The notes: generated from the sequence alone by a model not told the origin. DNA of 64,000 bases from Aliiglaciecola sp. CAU 1673 (GCF_029223185.1 NZ_JARHUG010000017.1:1-64000); one strand, 5' to 3'; shown: positions 45,793 to 54,334, counted from the stretch's first letter. Translations and numbers: made by a program.

Positions 45793-46263
45793 ATGAGTAA
45801 CATCGATATTGGTATCACAGCACAAGACAGAACGGACATTGCAGAAGGTCTTAAACGTCTGCTGGCAGATTCCTACACGCTTTATCTGCAAACTCATAAC
45901 TTCCACTGGAATGTGACAGGACCGCAGTTTCGCGAATTACACCTGATGTTTGAAGAGCATTACACCGAACTGGCCGTGGCGGTAGACGATATTGCCGAGC
46001 GTATCCGCACATTGGGTGTGGTCGCCCCCGGTACCTATAAAGCCTTTGCCAAGCTCAGCTCCATAGAAGAGGTTGAACATGTGCCGTCAGCCTCAGAGAT
46101 GGTGGTGCTGCTGACCAAAGCCCATGAACAAGTGGTTAAAACTTGTCGCGAAACCCTTAAGCTAGCGCAGGAAGGCAGTGATGAATCCACTGCGGCACTG
46201 GTCTCTGACCGAATGCGCATTCATGAAAAAACCGCTTGGATGCTGCGTGCAATGCAGGGCTGA
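45793..46263 (+). CDS. dps: DNA protection during starvation protein (Dps, ferritin-like)
   Basis: A 156-residue ferritin-fold protein that stores iron using peroxide and protects DNA. The intersubunit ferroxidase centre is visible as [11 protein letters not shown] and [22 protein letters not shown]. There is no long Lys-rich N-terminal tail, so direct DNA binding may be weak. AGGAGG lies 6-8 bases before the ATG. A Fur-box gene lies just downstream, hinting at a local iron/oxidative link. Confidence 0.95.
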   Translation: MSNIDIGITAQDRTDIAEGLKRLLADSYTLYLQTHNFHWNVTGPQFRELHLMFEEHYTELAVAVDDIAERIRTLGVVAPGTYKAFAKLSSIEEVEHVPSASEMVVLLTKAHEQVVKTCRETLKLAQEGSDESTAALVSDRMRIHEKTAWMLRAMQG

Positions 46264-46301
46264 AATATCTCCAACTAAGCCAAACAAAAAGCGTCTTATA
46301 A

Positions 46302-46325
46302 AGTCAGGGGTAAGATCCCCTGACT
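46302..46325 (+). terminator. Hairpin after dps
   Basis: A perfect 9-bp stem (46302-46310 with 46317-46325) with a six-base loop lies 38 bases past dps. No T run follows, so it is either a weak terminator or a 3' stabilising stem that separates dps from the Fur-controlled gene. Confidence 0.5.
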
Positions 46326-46331
46326 AGGTGC

Positions 46332-46367
46332 TTGCAATCCATTCAATTGATAACTATTCTCATTTGC
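46332..46367 (+). promoter_or_regulatory. Promoter overlapped by a Fur box
   Basis: TTGCAA (46332-46337), 17 bases, TATTCT (46355-46360) form a plausible sigma-70 promoter. The -10 lies within GATAACTATTCTCATTTGC (46349-46367), which matches 13 of 19 positions of the E. coli Fur consensus. Repression of the 67-residue gene by iron-loaded Fur is inferred. Confidence 0.5.
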
Positions 46368-46393
46368 GTAAAGTTCTGACCTTGGAGGAGCTA

Positions 46394-46597
46394 ATGCAAA
46401 AGTCAGCAGCCGGTGGCCTTGGCACAAAGAAAACCGTCGATACCGTCGACTATCTGGTCCTGAAAATCAAAACCGCGTCACTGGCAAGATTGCTGTGTCA
46501 GCACCAGTTATTTGCTGAAGATCTGCGATGCACTGATGCCCTTGGCGCAAAACAACTTAAACAGCTGCTTCTACAAATGGCCGCAGATTCGCTCTAG
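46394..46597 (+). CDS. Unknown 67-residue protein, probably Fur-controlled
   Basis: A small soluble protein starting [20 protein letters not shown], with a central helix and [26 protein letters not shown] near the C-terminus (two cysteines and one histidine). GGAGGAG lies 5 bases before the ATG, a strong ribosome site that supports a real gene. It lies behind a likely Fur box, between dps and the convergent tusA, whose stop it overlaps by 4 bases. It is not HemP or Bfd by sequence. A role in iron use is inferred from regulation only. Confidence 0.72.
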   Translation: MQKSAAGGLGTKKTVDTVDYLVLKIKTASLARLLCQHQLFAEDLRCTDALGAKQLKQLLLQMAADSL

Positions 46598-46848
46598 GCT
46601 TTTTTGCCCTTTCTGATGACATAGCGGTAGGGCGTCTGCTGGGTATCGCTAGCAACCAATTCATGCTCCATAAATCGGCAAAAACTGGGGATATCTCTGG
46701 TGGTGGCCGGATCATCGGCTACCACCAAAATAGTCTGTCCCTCTTCCATCTTGCGAATAGCAAGACGCACCATCATCACCGGTTCAGGGCAGCGTAGCCC
46801 CAATGTATCCAGGTGCTGATCCGCACTTTCCATTGCATCAGATGCCAT
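46594..46848 (-). CDS. tusA: Sulfur carrier/transfer protein TusA
   Basis: Accepts persulfide sulfur from IscS and passes it on for tRNA 2-thiouridine synthesis. The 84-residue protein contains [16 protein letters not shown] with active Cys20, and [21 protein letters not shown], both nearly as in E. coli TusA. The ATG at 46848 matches the E. coli length and overlaps the pyrE stop by 11 bases, pointing to coupling; another ATG 15 bases on would lose five residues. Confidence 0.94.
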   Translation of the reverse strand: MASDAMESADQHLDTLGLRCPEPVMMVRLAIRKMEEGQTILVVADDPATTRDIPSFCRFMEHELVASDTQQTPYRYVIRKGKKA

Positions 46849-47479
46849 AGGTGGCACGGTACTGCTTAATATTCGCCAGATGCTCTGCCATCTGAGGCTT
46901 GTCCTGCAGATAACTGACCAAATCCGCCAGACTGACAATGGAAATCACTTTGGTGTTAAAGTCACGCTCTACTTCCTGGATAGCAGACAGCTCACCTTTA
47001 CCTTTTTCCTGTCTGTCTAAGGCAATCAGGACGCCGGCAAGGTTAGCCCCCGCGGCCTGAATAATATCCATGGATTCACGAATAGCGGTACCGGCGGTAA
47101 TCACGTCATCCACCAGCATCACTTTGCCTTTCAGTGGGCTGCCAACCAATGAACCACCCTCGCCGTGGGTTTTCGCTTCTTTGCGATTAAAGCAATAGGG
47201 CTTATCGGTGTTATGGTGATCCGCCAGGGCCACGGCTGTAGTGGTCGCGATGGGGATACCCTTGTAGGCAGGGCCAAAAAGTAAATCGAATTCGATACCC
47301 GACGTCATCAATGCCTGAGCATAGAAACGGCCCAGTTTGGCCAAATCGCGTCCGGTGTTAAACAAGCCAGCATTAAAAAAGTAGGGGCTGGTGCGCCCTG
47401 ACTTAAGGGTAAACTGACCAAAGCGCAGGACCTGTCGCTCCAGGGCGAACTCAATAAAGGCTTTTTGATAATCTTGCAT
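46838..47479 (-). CDS. pyrE: Orotate phosphoribosyltransferase
   Basis: Converts orotate and PRPP to OMP in pyrimidine synthesis. The 213-residue protein has the PRPP-binding motif [17 protein letters not shown] and the N-terminal [14 protein letters not shown] loop. It follows rph by 21 bases, as in E. coli where rph-pyrE form one unit. I see no leader attenuator in the short gap. tusA overlaps its end. Confidence 0.97.
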   Translation of the reverse strand: MQDYQKAFIEFALERQVLRFGQFTLKSGRTSPYFFNAGLFNTGRDLAKLGRFYAQALMTSGIEFDLLFGPAYKGIPIATTTAVALADHHNTDKPYCFNRKEAKTHGEGGSLVGSPLKGKVMLVDDVITAGTAIRESMDIIQAAGANLAGVLIALDRQEKGKGELSAIQEVERDFNTKVISIVSLADLVSYLQDKPQMAEHLANIKQYRATYGI

Positions 47480-47500
47480 CTGCTCTATCCGCCGAAAATA

Positions 47501-48214
47501 TCAGTTCAGGGCCGCACGCTGGATATCGAAGATCTCGCGTAAGGCATGCTTGGCCAACTCCATCATTTCCTGCATTTCTTCGAAGCTGAACGGCTCTTCT
47601 TCAGCAGTACCTTGCACCTCAATCAGCTTACCAGAATCGGTCATCACCACATTCATATCGGTTTCTGCCGCAGCATCTTCCAAATATTCCAAGTCCGCAA
47701 TGGGCGTACCTTTAAAGACCCCAACGGAAACCGCGGCAATCATATGTTTCAAAGGGTTGGTTTTGATAATGCCTTTGCTGCGCATCCAGGTCAGCGCGTC
47801 CACCAATGCCACGCATGCACCAGTGATCGATGCAACGCGGGTACCACCGTCGGCCTGAATCACATCACAATCCAGCAAAATTGTGTTTTCGCCGAGTAAC
47901 TTTAGATCGACTGCTGCGCGCAAAGACCGGGCGATCAGACGCTGTATTTCCAATGTACGCCCACCTTGTTTACCCCTGGCCGCTTCACGGTCGCTGCGGG
48001 TGTGAGTTGAGCGCGGCAGCATGCTGTATTCTGCGGTTATCCAACCTTTGCCCTGACCTTTCATAAAGCGCGGCACCCCTTCTTCCACAGACGCCGTACA
48101 AATGACCTTGGTATTACCCAATTCGATCAGCACAGAGCCTTCAGCATGGCAAGTAAACTGCCTGGTAAGAGTAAGTGGACGGATTTGGCTGGCGGTTCTG
48201 CCGCTTGGACGCAT
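47501..48214 (-). CDS. rph: Ribonuclease PH
   Basis: Phosphorolytic 3'-5' exoribonuclease that trims tRNA 3' ends. The 237-residue protein begins [16 protein letters not shown] and contains [17 protein letters not shown] and the catalytic stretch [21 protein letters not shown] in separate parts. It is full length, unlike the frameshifted copy in E. coli K-12. AGGAG precedes the ATG. It is divergent from yicC, with a MITE-like element in the 499-base gap between them. Confidence 0.97.
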   Translation of the reverse strand: MRPSGRTASQIRPLTLTRQFTCHAEGSVLIELGNTKVICTASVEEGVPRFMKGQGKGWITAEYSMLPRSTHTRSDREAARGKQGGRTLEIQRLIARSLRAAVDLKLLGENTILLDCDVIQADGGTRVASITGACVALVDALTWMRSKGIIKTNPLKHMIAAVSVGVFKGTPIADLEYLEDAAAETDMNVVMTDSGKLIEVQGTAEEEPFSFEEMQEMMELAKHALREIFDIQRAALN

Positions 48215-48307
48215 AAGCTGAGCTCCTTTTGATGACTGGCCAGAGATCTGGATGGCGCGCCATTATAGCTTATTCCCCTGACCATGAAACATTTGCGGGC
48301 TGGGTTT

Positions 48308-48643
48308 ATACCAAGTCCACTAGATAAGTGATGATTCAGCGAGAGCCAAAATGTTCATTGCCAAGGCGGGGGGCTGCAGGTTTAGTGGGCCTAAATCAAA
48401 GGCGCCCAACAAAGCCAATGGGCATTTTGGCCTCGCCCGAAGGGAGCGGCCAGAAAGGCTTACCTCTGCGTTCCCGCTTCTCGACGTAGACGCCACTACG
48501 CCTTCACAAATGTTTCTGGAAAACATTTGAACATCCGAAGGATGGCCAAAGGCGAAGGGCATGGAGCCCTTAGTCAAGCGGCGCCTTGATATAAGCCTTT
48601 CTGACTCGCTCTGAATTAACCACTTATTTAATGGACTTGGTAT
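48308..48643. mobile_element. MITE-like element, copy 2 (336 bp)
   Basis: Terminal inverted repeats start ATACCAAGTCCACTAGATAAGTG on the left, pairing with the right end at two or three mismatches over 23 bases; TTA flanks both sides outside TACCAAG. It matches copy 1 (34206-34473) in the opposite orientation, but holds about 69 extra bases (roughly 48507-48575) that include a small stem, AAATGTTT with AAACATTT. No transposase is encoded. It fills most of the gap between rph and yicC, so their promoters must lie at its edges. Confidence 0.85.
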
Positions 48644-48713
48644 TAGTCACTTCTGCATAGAAAACGCGGCACTTGGGTTATACTGCCCACATCAAAAGCA
48701 TTAGGAAATTAAG

Positions 48714-49577
48714 ATGATTTACAGCATGACCGCCTTTGCCCGCCGTGAGCATAAAGCCGACTGGGGTAACGCGGTGTGGGAAATTCGCTCGGTCAACCAG
48801 CGCTATTTGGAAACCTATTTCCGTCTGCCTGAACAATTCCGCGGCATGGAACCGGTACTACGGGAAAAATTTCGCCAACAACTGCAACGGGGTAAGGTGG
48901 AATGCAGCCTGCGCTTTACCGCTAATGATGCCGCAGTGGGCAAAGTCACACTAAATGAAAAACTCGCCAAACAATTGATGGAAGCGGCTGATTGGGTACA
49001 GTCCCACGGCCAGTCCAGTGGCGTAAATCCTTTCGATGTGCTGCGCTGGCCCGGCGTAATGTCTGCCGAGGAGGCAGACATGGATGCCATTCAAGCACAA
49101 ACGCTGCAAGCCTTTGATCAATGCATCAGCGATCTTATCACCGCCCGCGCCAATGAAGGTGAGACCCTGAAAACCCTACTGAATCAGCGTATGGATGCTA
49201 TCGAAGTGGAAGTCGGTAAAGTACGCGAGCAAATGCCCACCGTGATGGAATGGCAGAGAGAGCGCATCGCTATCCGCTTTGCCGACGCTAAGGTGGAACT
49301 TGAGCCTGGTCGCCTGGAGCAAGAGATGATCATGCTGGCACAGCGATTGGATGTGGCCGAAGAACTCGATCGCCTGGATTCCCATGTGGCCGAAACCCGC
49401 AAAATCCTCAAAAAAGGTGGTGCCGTGGGCCGACGCTTAGATTTTATGATGCAGGAATTCAACCGCGAGTCGAACACCCTGGCATCCAAGTCCATCAATG
49501 CCGAGATCACCCAGTCTGCGGTGGAGCTTAAGGTACTGATTGAGCAAATGCGTGAGCAGATCCAGAACATAGAATAG
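48714..49577 (+). CDS. yicC: YicC family endoribonuclease-like stress protein
   Basis: A 287-residue YicC-family protein; the E. coli member is linked to RNA cleavage and stationary-phase growth. Family stretches are MIYSMTAFARRE at the start, EIRSVNQRYLETYFRLPE, and the C-terminal DFMMQEFNRESNTLASKS with DUF1732-type helix. It faces rph as in other gammaproteobacteria. A hairpin follows its stop. Confidence 0.95.
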   Translation: MIYSMTAFARREHKADWGNAVWEIRSVNQRYLETYFRLPEQFRGMEPVLREKFRQQLQRGKVECSLRFTANDAAVGKVTLNEKLAKQLMEAADWVQSHGQSSGVNPFDVLRWPGVMSAEEADMDAIQAQTLQAFDQCISDLITARANEGETLKTLLNQRMDAIEVEVGKVREQMPTVMEWQRERIAIRFADAKVELEPGRLEQEMIMLAQRLDVAEELDRLDSHVAETRKILKKGGAVGRRLDFMMQEFNRESNTLASKSINAEITQSAVELKVLIEQMREQIQNIE

Positions 49578-49588
49578 CGCCGACCTCA

Positions 49589-49608
49589 GCGGCAATTACC
49601 ATTGCCGC
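49589..49608 (+). terminator. Hairpin after yicC
   Basis: Perfect 8-bp stem (49589-49596 with 49601-49608) with a TACC loop, 11 bases past the yicC stop. The following CATTTCC has few Ts, so termination would be weak or Rho-aided. Confidence 0.45.
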
Positions 49609-49713
49609 CATTTCCACCAATACTAGGCTCTGTGTGATCTGACATACAAAGGGATGACAATGGCCTTGCTATGCGCCTAATATGAGCATTAAAGCGCTCA
49701 GAAAGGATAGTCG

Positions 49714-50028
49714 ATGGAAAATGAGAAAATAATTGCTCAAGAAGAGTATGAATTGGTGATTGAGCTTTTACAGGCTTATTACCAGGAACTGCTTAGCATG
49801 GGTCAGATGATTAAGATCATGCGCAAGGATATCCTCGAGCTTAACCAGACCCAATTTGCTGAGTTAACCGGTATCAGCCGACGCACTTTGTCAGATCTTG
49901 AGCAGGATAAGGGCAGCCCCACCCTAAGCGTCTTAGATGCGGTCTTTGCTCCATTAGGGGTTAAAACCAGTCTACTGCCAAATAATGACAAGGTGCTCAA
50001 ACAGGTCGCAGCCAGTTTAGGTTCATAA
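49714..50028 (+). CDS. XRE-family transcriptional regulator (HipB-like)
   Basis: A 104-residue protein with a Cro/C1-type helix-turn-helix at about residues 38-90 (LNQTQFAELTGISRRTLSDLEQDKGSPTLSVLDAVF). An N-terminal helix of about 30 residues precedes it. The layout resembles HipB antitoxins, but no HipA kinase or other toxin lies next to it, so it is best called a single regulator. GAAAGGA lies upstream. Confidence 0.86.
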   Translation: MENEKIIAQEEYELVIELLQAYYQELLSMGQMIKIMRKDILELNQTQFAELTGISRRTLSDLEQDKGSPTLSVLDAVFAPLGVKTSLLPNNDKVLKQVAASLGS

Positions 50029-50184
50029 AAAGTAAGTACTCACACCCTCTTTAAAATAGCGCCTTTGCGGTTACCAGACACTAACATTGATATAGGATAT
50101 TTTCTGAGAACTGAATTTAGATAAGGTTCAGTTATTATTCATCGTTGTCTTCCCAAACTGGATCACAGGATTAAGGAGACGATT

Positions 50185-50883
50185 ATGAAATATCTACTCA
50201 TCGCCCTGGGATTTGCCAGTGCTTTTGCCGCACAAGCTTCACAGTGGAAAGCGGAGTCAACTGAACTGTACTTAAGCGCTGAATCACAGCCAGTGCAAAA
50301 ATCTTCTCAGGTATCAGAAACAAAGCAAAATAAATCATCTCAGGAGCAGCCTGCCAAGCACTTGGAAAGTCGACCTGAAGCCATCAGCCACAATGAGTTC
50401 TGGATTTACGATGCCTGGGTGGTTTTACACCGGGATGTGGACACCGATGGCTATTATTCTCGATTTTCTCTTACCTTTGATGCGGACACGGTTTATGGCA
50501 GCGCCCCCGTTTATGCCAGACTCTATCTGGGAAGAACGGACACCTTCAGGGAGTACCATACGACATCTGTTTTTAATTTGTTAGGTGACAGTACCGATGA
50601 TGAATTCAGTGTGGAAACTACCTTGGTAGAGGGCTTTATCAGCGATGATTATGAAATTCTGATTGAGCTATATGATGCAGACAGCGGCGAAAGGGTTGCT
50701 ATTTACGATGGCTTGCAAGACAACGATTTATATTTACTGCCGCTGGAGAGTAGCGATTATGAATATGTTCCGCCGCCGGTTCAGGTCGTGGTGAGCCAAG
50801 AATCTGGGGGGAGTTTGGGCTGGCTAGCGTTGCTGGGGTTATTGTCGCTGCTTGCCTGTAGAAGGATTAGATGGTGTCATTGA
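50185..50883 (+). CDS. Choice-of-anchor H type protein with GlyGly-CTERM signal
   Basis: A 232-residue secreted protein. A signal peptide (MKYLLIALGFASAFAAQAS) is followed by a Gln/Ser-rich linker, then a conserved beta domain (FWIYDAWVVLHRDVDTDGYY, FDADTVYGSAPVYARLY). The C-terminus GGSLGWLALLGLLSLLACRR is a GlyGly-CTERM signal, processed by rhombosortase in organisms with type II secretion. Function of the domain is unknown. AAGGAGA precedes the ATG. Confidence 0.83.
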   Translation: MKYLLIALGFASAFAAQASQWKAESTELYLSAESQPVQKSSQVSETKQNKSSQEQPAKHLESRPEAISHNEFWIYDAWVVLHRDVDTDGYYSRFSLTFDADTVYGSAPVYARLYLGRTDTFREYHTTSVFNLLGDSTDDEFSVETTLVEGFISDDYEILIELYDADSGERVAIYDGLQDNDLYLLPLESSDYEYVPPPVQVVVSQESGGSLGWLALLGLLSLLACRRIRWCH

Positions 50884-50943
50884 TTTGCCATTCCCATGGG
50901 CACCGCTACACTTCTGGGTGCAATGCAAAGCCAGGAGTGAACA

Positions 50944-51156
50944 ATGAAAAAATCCTCTTTCCCCCTGCTTTTGCTGGCATCCATGTTGTCGCTGGCAGGT
51001 TGTTCAAGCACTAACACACAAGAAGATGGCCAATGCTGGTCTCAAAAAGGCGGTGTCGGCCTTATCCTGAAAAACTCTTCCACTAAGGAAGAATGTAAGG
51101 AGTTGGGTGGTAAGTCTTGGTGTGCAGTAGGTGGTAGTTGTGTCGATCTCGATTGA
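50944..51156 (+). CDS. Small cysteine-rich lipoprotein
   Basis: A 70-residue lipoprotein: signal peptide ending LSLAGC (Cys20 lipidated), then a 50-residue mature part with four more cysteines (C31, C51, C60, C66), likely two disulfides. The pattern SSTKEECKELGGKSWCAVGGSC looks like a small disulfide-stabilised domain. No function is known to me. AGGAG lies upstream. It stops at the base next to the convergent NTF2-like gene. Confidence 0.78.
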   Translation: MKKSSFPLLLLASMLSLAGCSSTNTQEDGQCWSQKGGVGLILKNSSTKEECKELGGKSWCAVGGSCVDLD

Positions 51157-51606
51157 TTATTGAGCCACCCGGGTCGCTTGCCAGTTTAGCGCTTGCCAGC
51201 GACCTTCCCTGTTGATAAACACACCGCTGTTAAAGAATCTGTTCTCTTCCTCTGCCGACTTGGCCACCAGTGTAAAAGTGACAATTGCAATATCATTGAA
51301 ATGGCGAATATTAGTGTCCAAGGCTCTGTACTGAACCGAAGGCATTTCCTCGTCCTGCTTTTCTGACTGTAGGTACTCCATCAATTCGGCCTTGTTGTAG
51401 CGTATGCCATGGGAGCTGGTATACACCAATTCCTCAGCCCAAAAGCGATCATGGACTGCCATGTCGTTAACGGAAGCCCCTTGCAAAAATGATTCAAGTG
51501 TCTGCATCAATGCCCTATCCGATACGGCACTATCATCACCAAACGACGGGAAACAAAAACCTAACAAGATTGCAAAAAAGCTCAGGCGAGATCGGAGAAA
51601 AGACAT
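51157..51606 (-). CDS. Secreted NTF2-like (DUF4440/SnoaL-type) protein
   Basis: A 149-residue protein with a signal peptide (FFAILLGFCFPSFG) and a cone-shaped NTF2-like fold: LMQTLESFLQGASVNDMAVHDRFWAEELVYTSS, MEYLQSEK, DIAIVTFTLVAK, EGRWQALNWQATR. Such proteins bind small ligands; its ligand is unknown. Confidence 0.82.
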   Translation of the reverse strand: MSFLRSRLSFFAILLGFCFPSFGDDSAVSDRALMQTLESFLQGASVNDMAVHDRFWAEELVYTSSHGIRYNKAELMEYLQSEKQDEEMPSVQYRALDTNIRHFNDIAIVTFTLVAKSAEEENRFFNSGVFINREGRWQALNWQATRVAQ

Positions 51607-51781
51607 TTTTTACCTGCATTAAGGTCTTCAATATTTCCATCCTATGCCTTTTAGGACGTGTTTGGCCAGTCTTATGCATGTATTACGTTGGGCTTCTGGC
51701 TTTTAAAGATGGTCAAATATTCATCAAGTTGACCTTGCTGGAGCCGATAACATAAATGTGGCAATGACGGTGAGGTGTGTA

Positions 51782-51961
51782 ATGTCTTGTCTTACCAGAG
51801 ATTTACAACAGCATTTGCTGCGCTATCTGCGTCAGCACAGTGAAATCAGACAGGTGAGAAGTCCGGCTAATGTGCGAAACCTGCTGATTGTAAAGGGGCT
51901 TTGTCCTTCTGATGTGACCACAGATCAAGTGCAATGGTTACTGGAAACGGTCAAACGATAA
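51782..51961 (+). CDS. Small basic hypothetical protein (59 residues)
   Basis: Begins MSCLTRDLQQHLLRYLRQHS and contains SPANVRNLLIVKGLCPSDV, so it looks like two or three helices with a net positive charge. GTGAGGTG lies shortly before the ATG. An in-frame start 24 bases upstream has no better site. It ends 5 bases from the convergent HD-GYP gene. I cannot name a family. Confidence 0.6.
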   Translation: MSCLTRDLQQHLLRYLRQHSEIRQVRSPANVRNLLIVKGLCPSDVTTDQVQWLLETVKR

Positions 51962-51966
51962 GGTAC

Positions 51967-53145
51967 CTAACCAGCAATTGACTCATTGAAGAAGCGATTA
52001 AAGTCGATACCTAACTCCTGTGGCAGTACTGACTTTTCAATATCGACGTTCATCCGCGGTGTACTCAGATCGTATTCCTTTGGGGACAGGTAGTGCCCAC
52101 CCGTTAATGAATAGAAGACTTTGATTCGAGGCTGAAGCGGGTTTTTCTCGTTTTGTTTGATGACCATGGCGACTTTGCCATTGTCCAATTTCACCAGGCT
52201 GCCAGTGGGATAGATGCCCACACACTTCACGAATTTCTGTACTAACAGCATGTCGAAATGATTGTCCGCCTGCAACAAGGTTTTCAGTGCTTTGTTCGGT
52301 GGCACGGCCTTCTTGTAGGGTCTTTCGGCGGTCATCGCATCGTAGCTATCGGCAATGGCTAACATTCGGCCAAATAGGCTAATTTCTTCTCCTTTTAACC
52401 CATTAGGATAGCCACTGCCATCTATGCGCTCGTGGTGTTGCGCAATAGCAGTCAGCGTCGATTCTGGCACGCCCTCCAGTTCTTTTAACTCATCAACCCC
52501 GGCAATGACGTGCTGTCTGACACTTTGCCACTGACTCTCGTTAAGACGAGTGGTTGAATTGAGAATGTCATCGGCGGTTTTTATCATTCCCAGGTCGTGT
52601 AGTAAGCCGGCCATGGTCATTTCATGGATGACCTTTTCGTCCATCTCCATCGCGGCAGCAAAGTTTGCCATCAATACCGACACATTGGTGGCGTGCTCCA
52701 TCAGATAAGCCCCTTTTTCCCTAATTCTGGTCAATGTCATTAAGGCATCGTTATTGCGCCGGCTGGAAGCTACAATGCGCCCGGCAAGATCATCGGTAAT
52801 GGCAGCATCAATGCCCTCTCCTTGTTCCAGAGATACCAATAAACGCTTACAAAGGGATTTACCCTGTTCGTGCAAAAAACGGGCGCGTCCTATCTCTGCG
52901 TCGTAGGAAACGGCAACATCCTTTTCTTCATCGGGAATAACGTCGGGTTGCTCTGATTTTTGTCGCTGTTTTTGCTTTGCAGGGTCAATAATCAGTGACT
53001 TGATGCCCTTGCTTTTCAGCTCATCAATGGTTGCCCAGCTAGTAACCAGGCCACGACTCTTAATTTTAAGATTGCCATCCTGGGTAGCGATGCTATGTAC
53101 ATACATGCCCACCACCAGATCATTGATGCTGACTTCTTTTAACAT
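51967..53145 (-). CDS. HD-GYP c-di-GMP phosphodiesterase with DUF3391
   Basis: A 392-residue cytoplasmic enzyme. The N-terminal DUF3391 domain (about 1-60, VSINDLVVGMYVHSI) is followed by an HD-GYP domain with LLHDLGMIKTADDI, HHERIDGSGYPNGLKGEEI and IADSYDAMTAERPY; the HD and GYP residues are intact, so it should degrade c-di-GMP. It could act against the diguanylate cyclase at 15.8 kb on BcsA or other targets, which is inference. It stands alone. Confidence 0.94.
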   Translation of the reverse strand: MLKEVSINDLVVGMYVHSIATQDGNLKIKSRGLVTSWATIDELKSKGIKSLIIDPAKQKQRQKSEQPDVIPDEEKDVAVSYDAEIGRARFLHEQGKSLCKRLLVSLEQGEGIDAAITDDLAGRIVASSRRNNDALMTLTRIREKGAYLMEHATNVSVLMANFAAAMEMDEKVIHEMTMAGLLHDLGMIKTADDILNSTTRLNESQWQSVRQHVIAGVDELKELEGVPESTLTAIAQHHERIDGSGYPNGLKGEEISLFGRMLAIADSYDAMTAERPYKKAVPPNKALKTLLQADNHFDMLLVQKFVKCVGIYPTGSLVKLDNGKVAMVIKQNEKNPLQPRIKVFYSLTGGHYLSPKEYDLSTPRMNVDIEKSVLPQELGIDFNRFFNESIAG

Positions 53146-53202
53146 GATTCCATCTGTTAGGTTGAAGCTTTGCTCACCAGCAAAGGAGGACTGCAGTATA
53201 CG

Positions 53203-53544
53203 TCAGAACTTTAGGGTAAACAGCAGTTCAGCGAGATCTGGACGCCAACCAAAGTCTTGCAACCGCACTCGGTTATTTAGCACCACAACCCCCTCTTCCT
53301 GAAGCTTTCCTTTTTGCTCTTCTGCCCCTTTGCTGCCGGATGGGAAAGCGATTTGTCCATTAGCCCGCAGTACCCTGTACCAAGGCAATTGCATATCGTC
53401 CGGCACCATCCCCAGGGCTTTACCAACTAAACGGGCACGTCCCGGTAACCCTGCAAAATCTGCAATCTGACCGTAGCTTGCCACTTTTCCAGGTGGAATG
53501 GCCTGAACCGTTTGCCAGATCTTGGTATAGTTTGACGCCTTCAC
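53203..53544 (-). CDS. atl: Alkyltransferase-like protein (Atl, YbaZ type)
   Basis: A 113-residue protein of the MGMT fold. The region that holds the acceptor cysteine in true methyltransferases reads LPWYRVLRANGQI, without Cys, which defines Atl proteins: they bind O6-alkylguanine and hand it to nucleotide excision repair. VASYGQIADFAGLPGRARLVGKAL is the helix-turn-helix and finger region. The start is GTG with AAGGAG 10 bases upstream; the next gene starts 17 bases away on the other strand. Confidence 0.93.
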   Translation of the reverse strand: MKASNYTKIWQTVQAIPPGKVASYGQIADFAGLPGRARLVGKALGMVPDDMQLPWYRVLRANGQIAFPSGSKGAEEQKGKLQEEGVVVLNNRVRLQDFGWRPDLAELLFTLKF

Positions 53545-53561
53545 TCTCGTTATCTCTCCTT

Positions 53562-54143
53562 ATGCACAAACGCCAGTATTGTGAAAAATGCCATTACCCT
53601 CAATCGGTTTGTCTCTGCAATCAGGTTCGGGGCATAGACAACAAAGTGAGAGTTATTGTTTTACAGCATCCCAGTGAAGTAAATGTGGCTAAAAATACCG
53701 TCCGTTTGCTGGCATTGTCGCTTAAACATATCGACGTTTATGTGGGTGAAACCGCCGATGACTTTCAGATTGCTTATGCGCAATGCCTGGAGAAAAGAGC
53801 AACAACCGCGGTACTTTACCCTTCGGCAGACAGCCTCGCACTCGGGCGAAATAGGCCTACGCAGCTCAATATCGAGCAACTAATACTGATTGACGGTACC
53901 TGGCGTAAAGCATACAAAATATGGAAGCTGAATCCCTGGCTACAGGACTTCATCTGCTGGCATCTGGATTCACCTCCAAAGAGCCAATATCTGCGTAAAA
54001 CACGCCAAGAGCATGCTCTGTCGACGCTTGAGGCTTGTAGCGAAGCGCTGGCCTGTCTTGGGCAAGATCACACCGCAAGTCTTCTTGAACTTCAGAGGAT
54101 TCGACAACATTTGGTAACTGCCAAAGCTAAGACAAAATCGTAA
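53562..54143 (+). CDS. DTW-domain tRNA-uridine aminocarboxypropyltransferase
   Basis: A 193-residue DTW protein (TapT/YfiP family) expected to add acp to uridine in tRNA using SAM. CEKCHYPQSVCLC is the N-terminal Cys cluster, VLQHPSEVNVAKNT and IDGTWRKAYKI (DGTW motif) are core, and LSTLEACSEAL follows. The start must lie before the Cys cluster; ATG at 53562 is used although its upstream is pyrimidine-rich, and an in-frame upstream start inside atl cannot be excluded. No symbol is given because two related subfamilies exist. Confidence 0.88.
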   Translation: MHKRQYCEKCHYPQSVCLCNQVRGIDNKVRVIVLQHPSEVNVAKNTVRLLALSLKHIDVYVGETADDFQIAYAQCLEKRATTAVLYPSADSLALGRNRPTQLNIEQLILIDGTWRKAYKIWKLNPWLQDFICWHLDSPPKSQYLRKTRQEHALSTLEACSEALACLGQDHTASLLELQRIRQHLVTAKAKTKS

Positions 54144-54334
54144 ATAAAAGTCACCAGGCTTGCATACTCGGCCATTGTTAATCTGATTTTTCTTTTCCCG
54201 GAGTCTTACCTACGCTTAGTGCGGCTTCGGTTTTCCCGGAGACTTCACCCATGTTCTGTGGACAACTTTTTTATCACCACAGGCAGTAGCATGAACATTT
54301 GAACATCAGGAACATCCATATGTAGAAGGTTTTT

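Noticed and set aside
49714-50028. HipB-like regulator as half of a toxin-antitoxin pair
   Set aside because: No HipA or other toxin gene lies next to it; the following gene is a secreted anchored protein.
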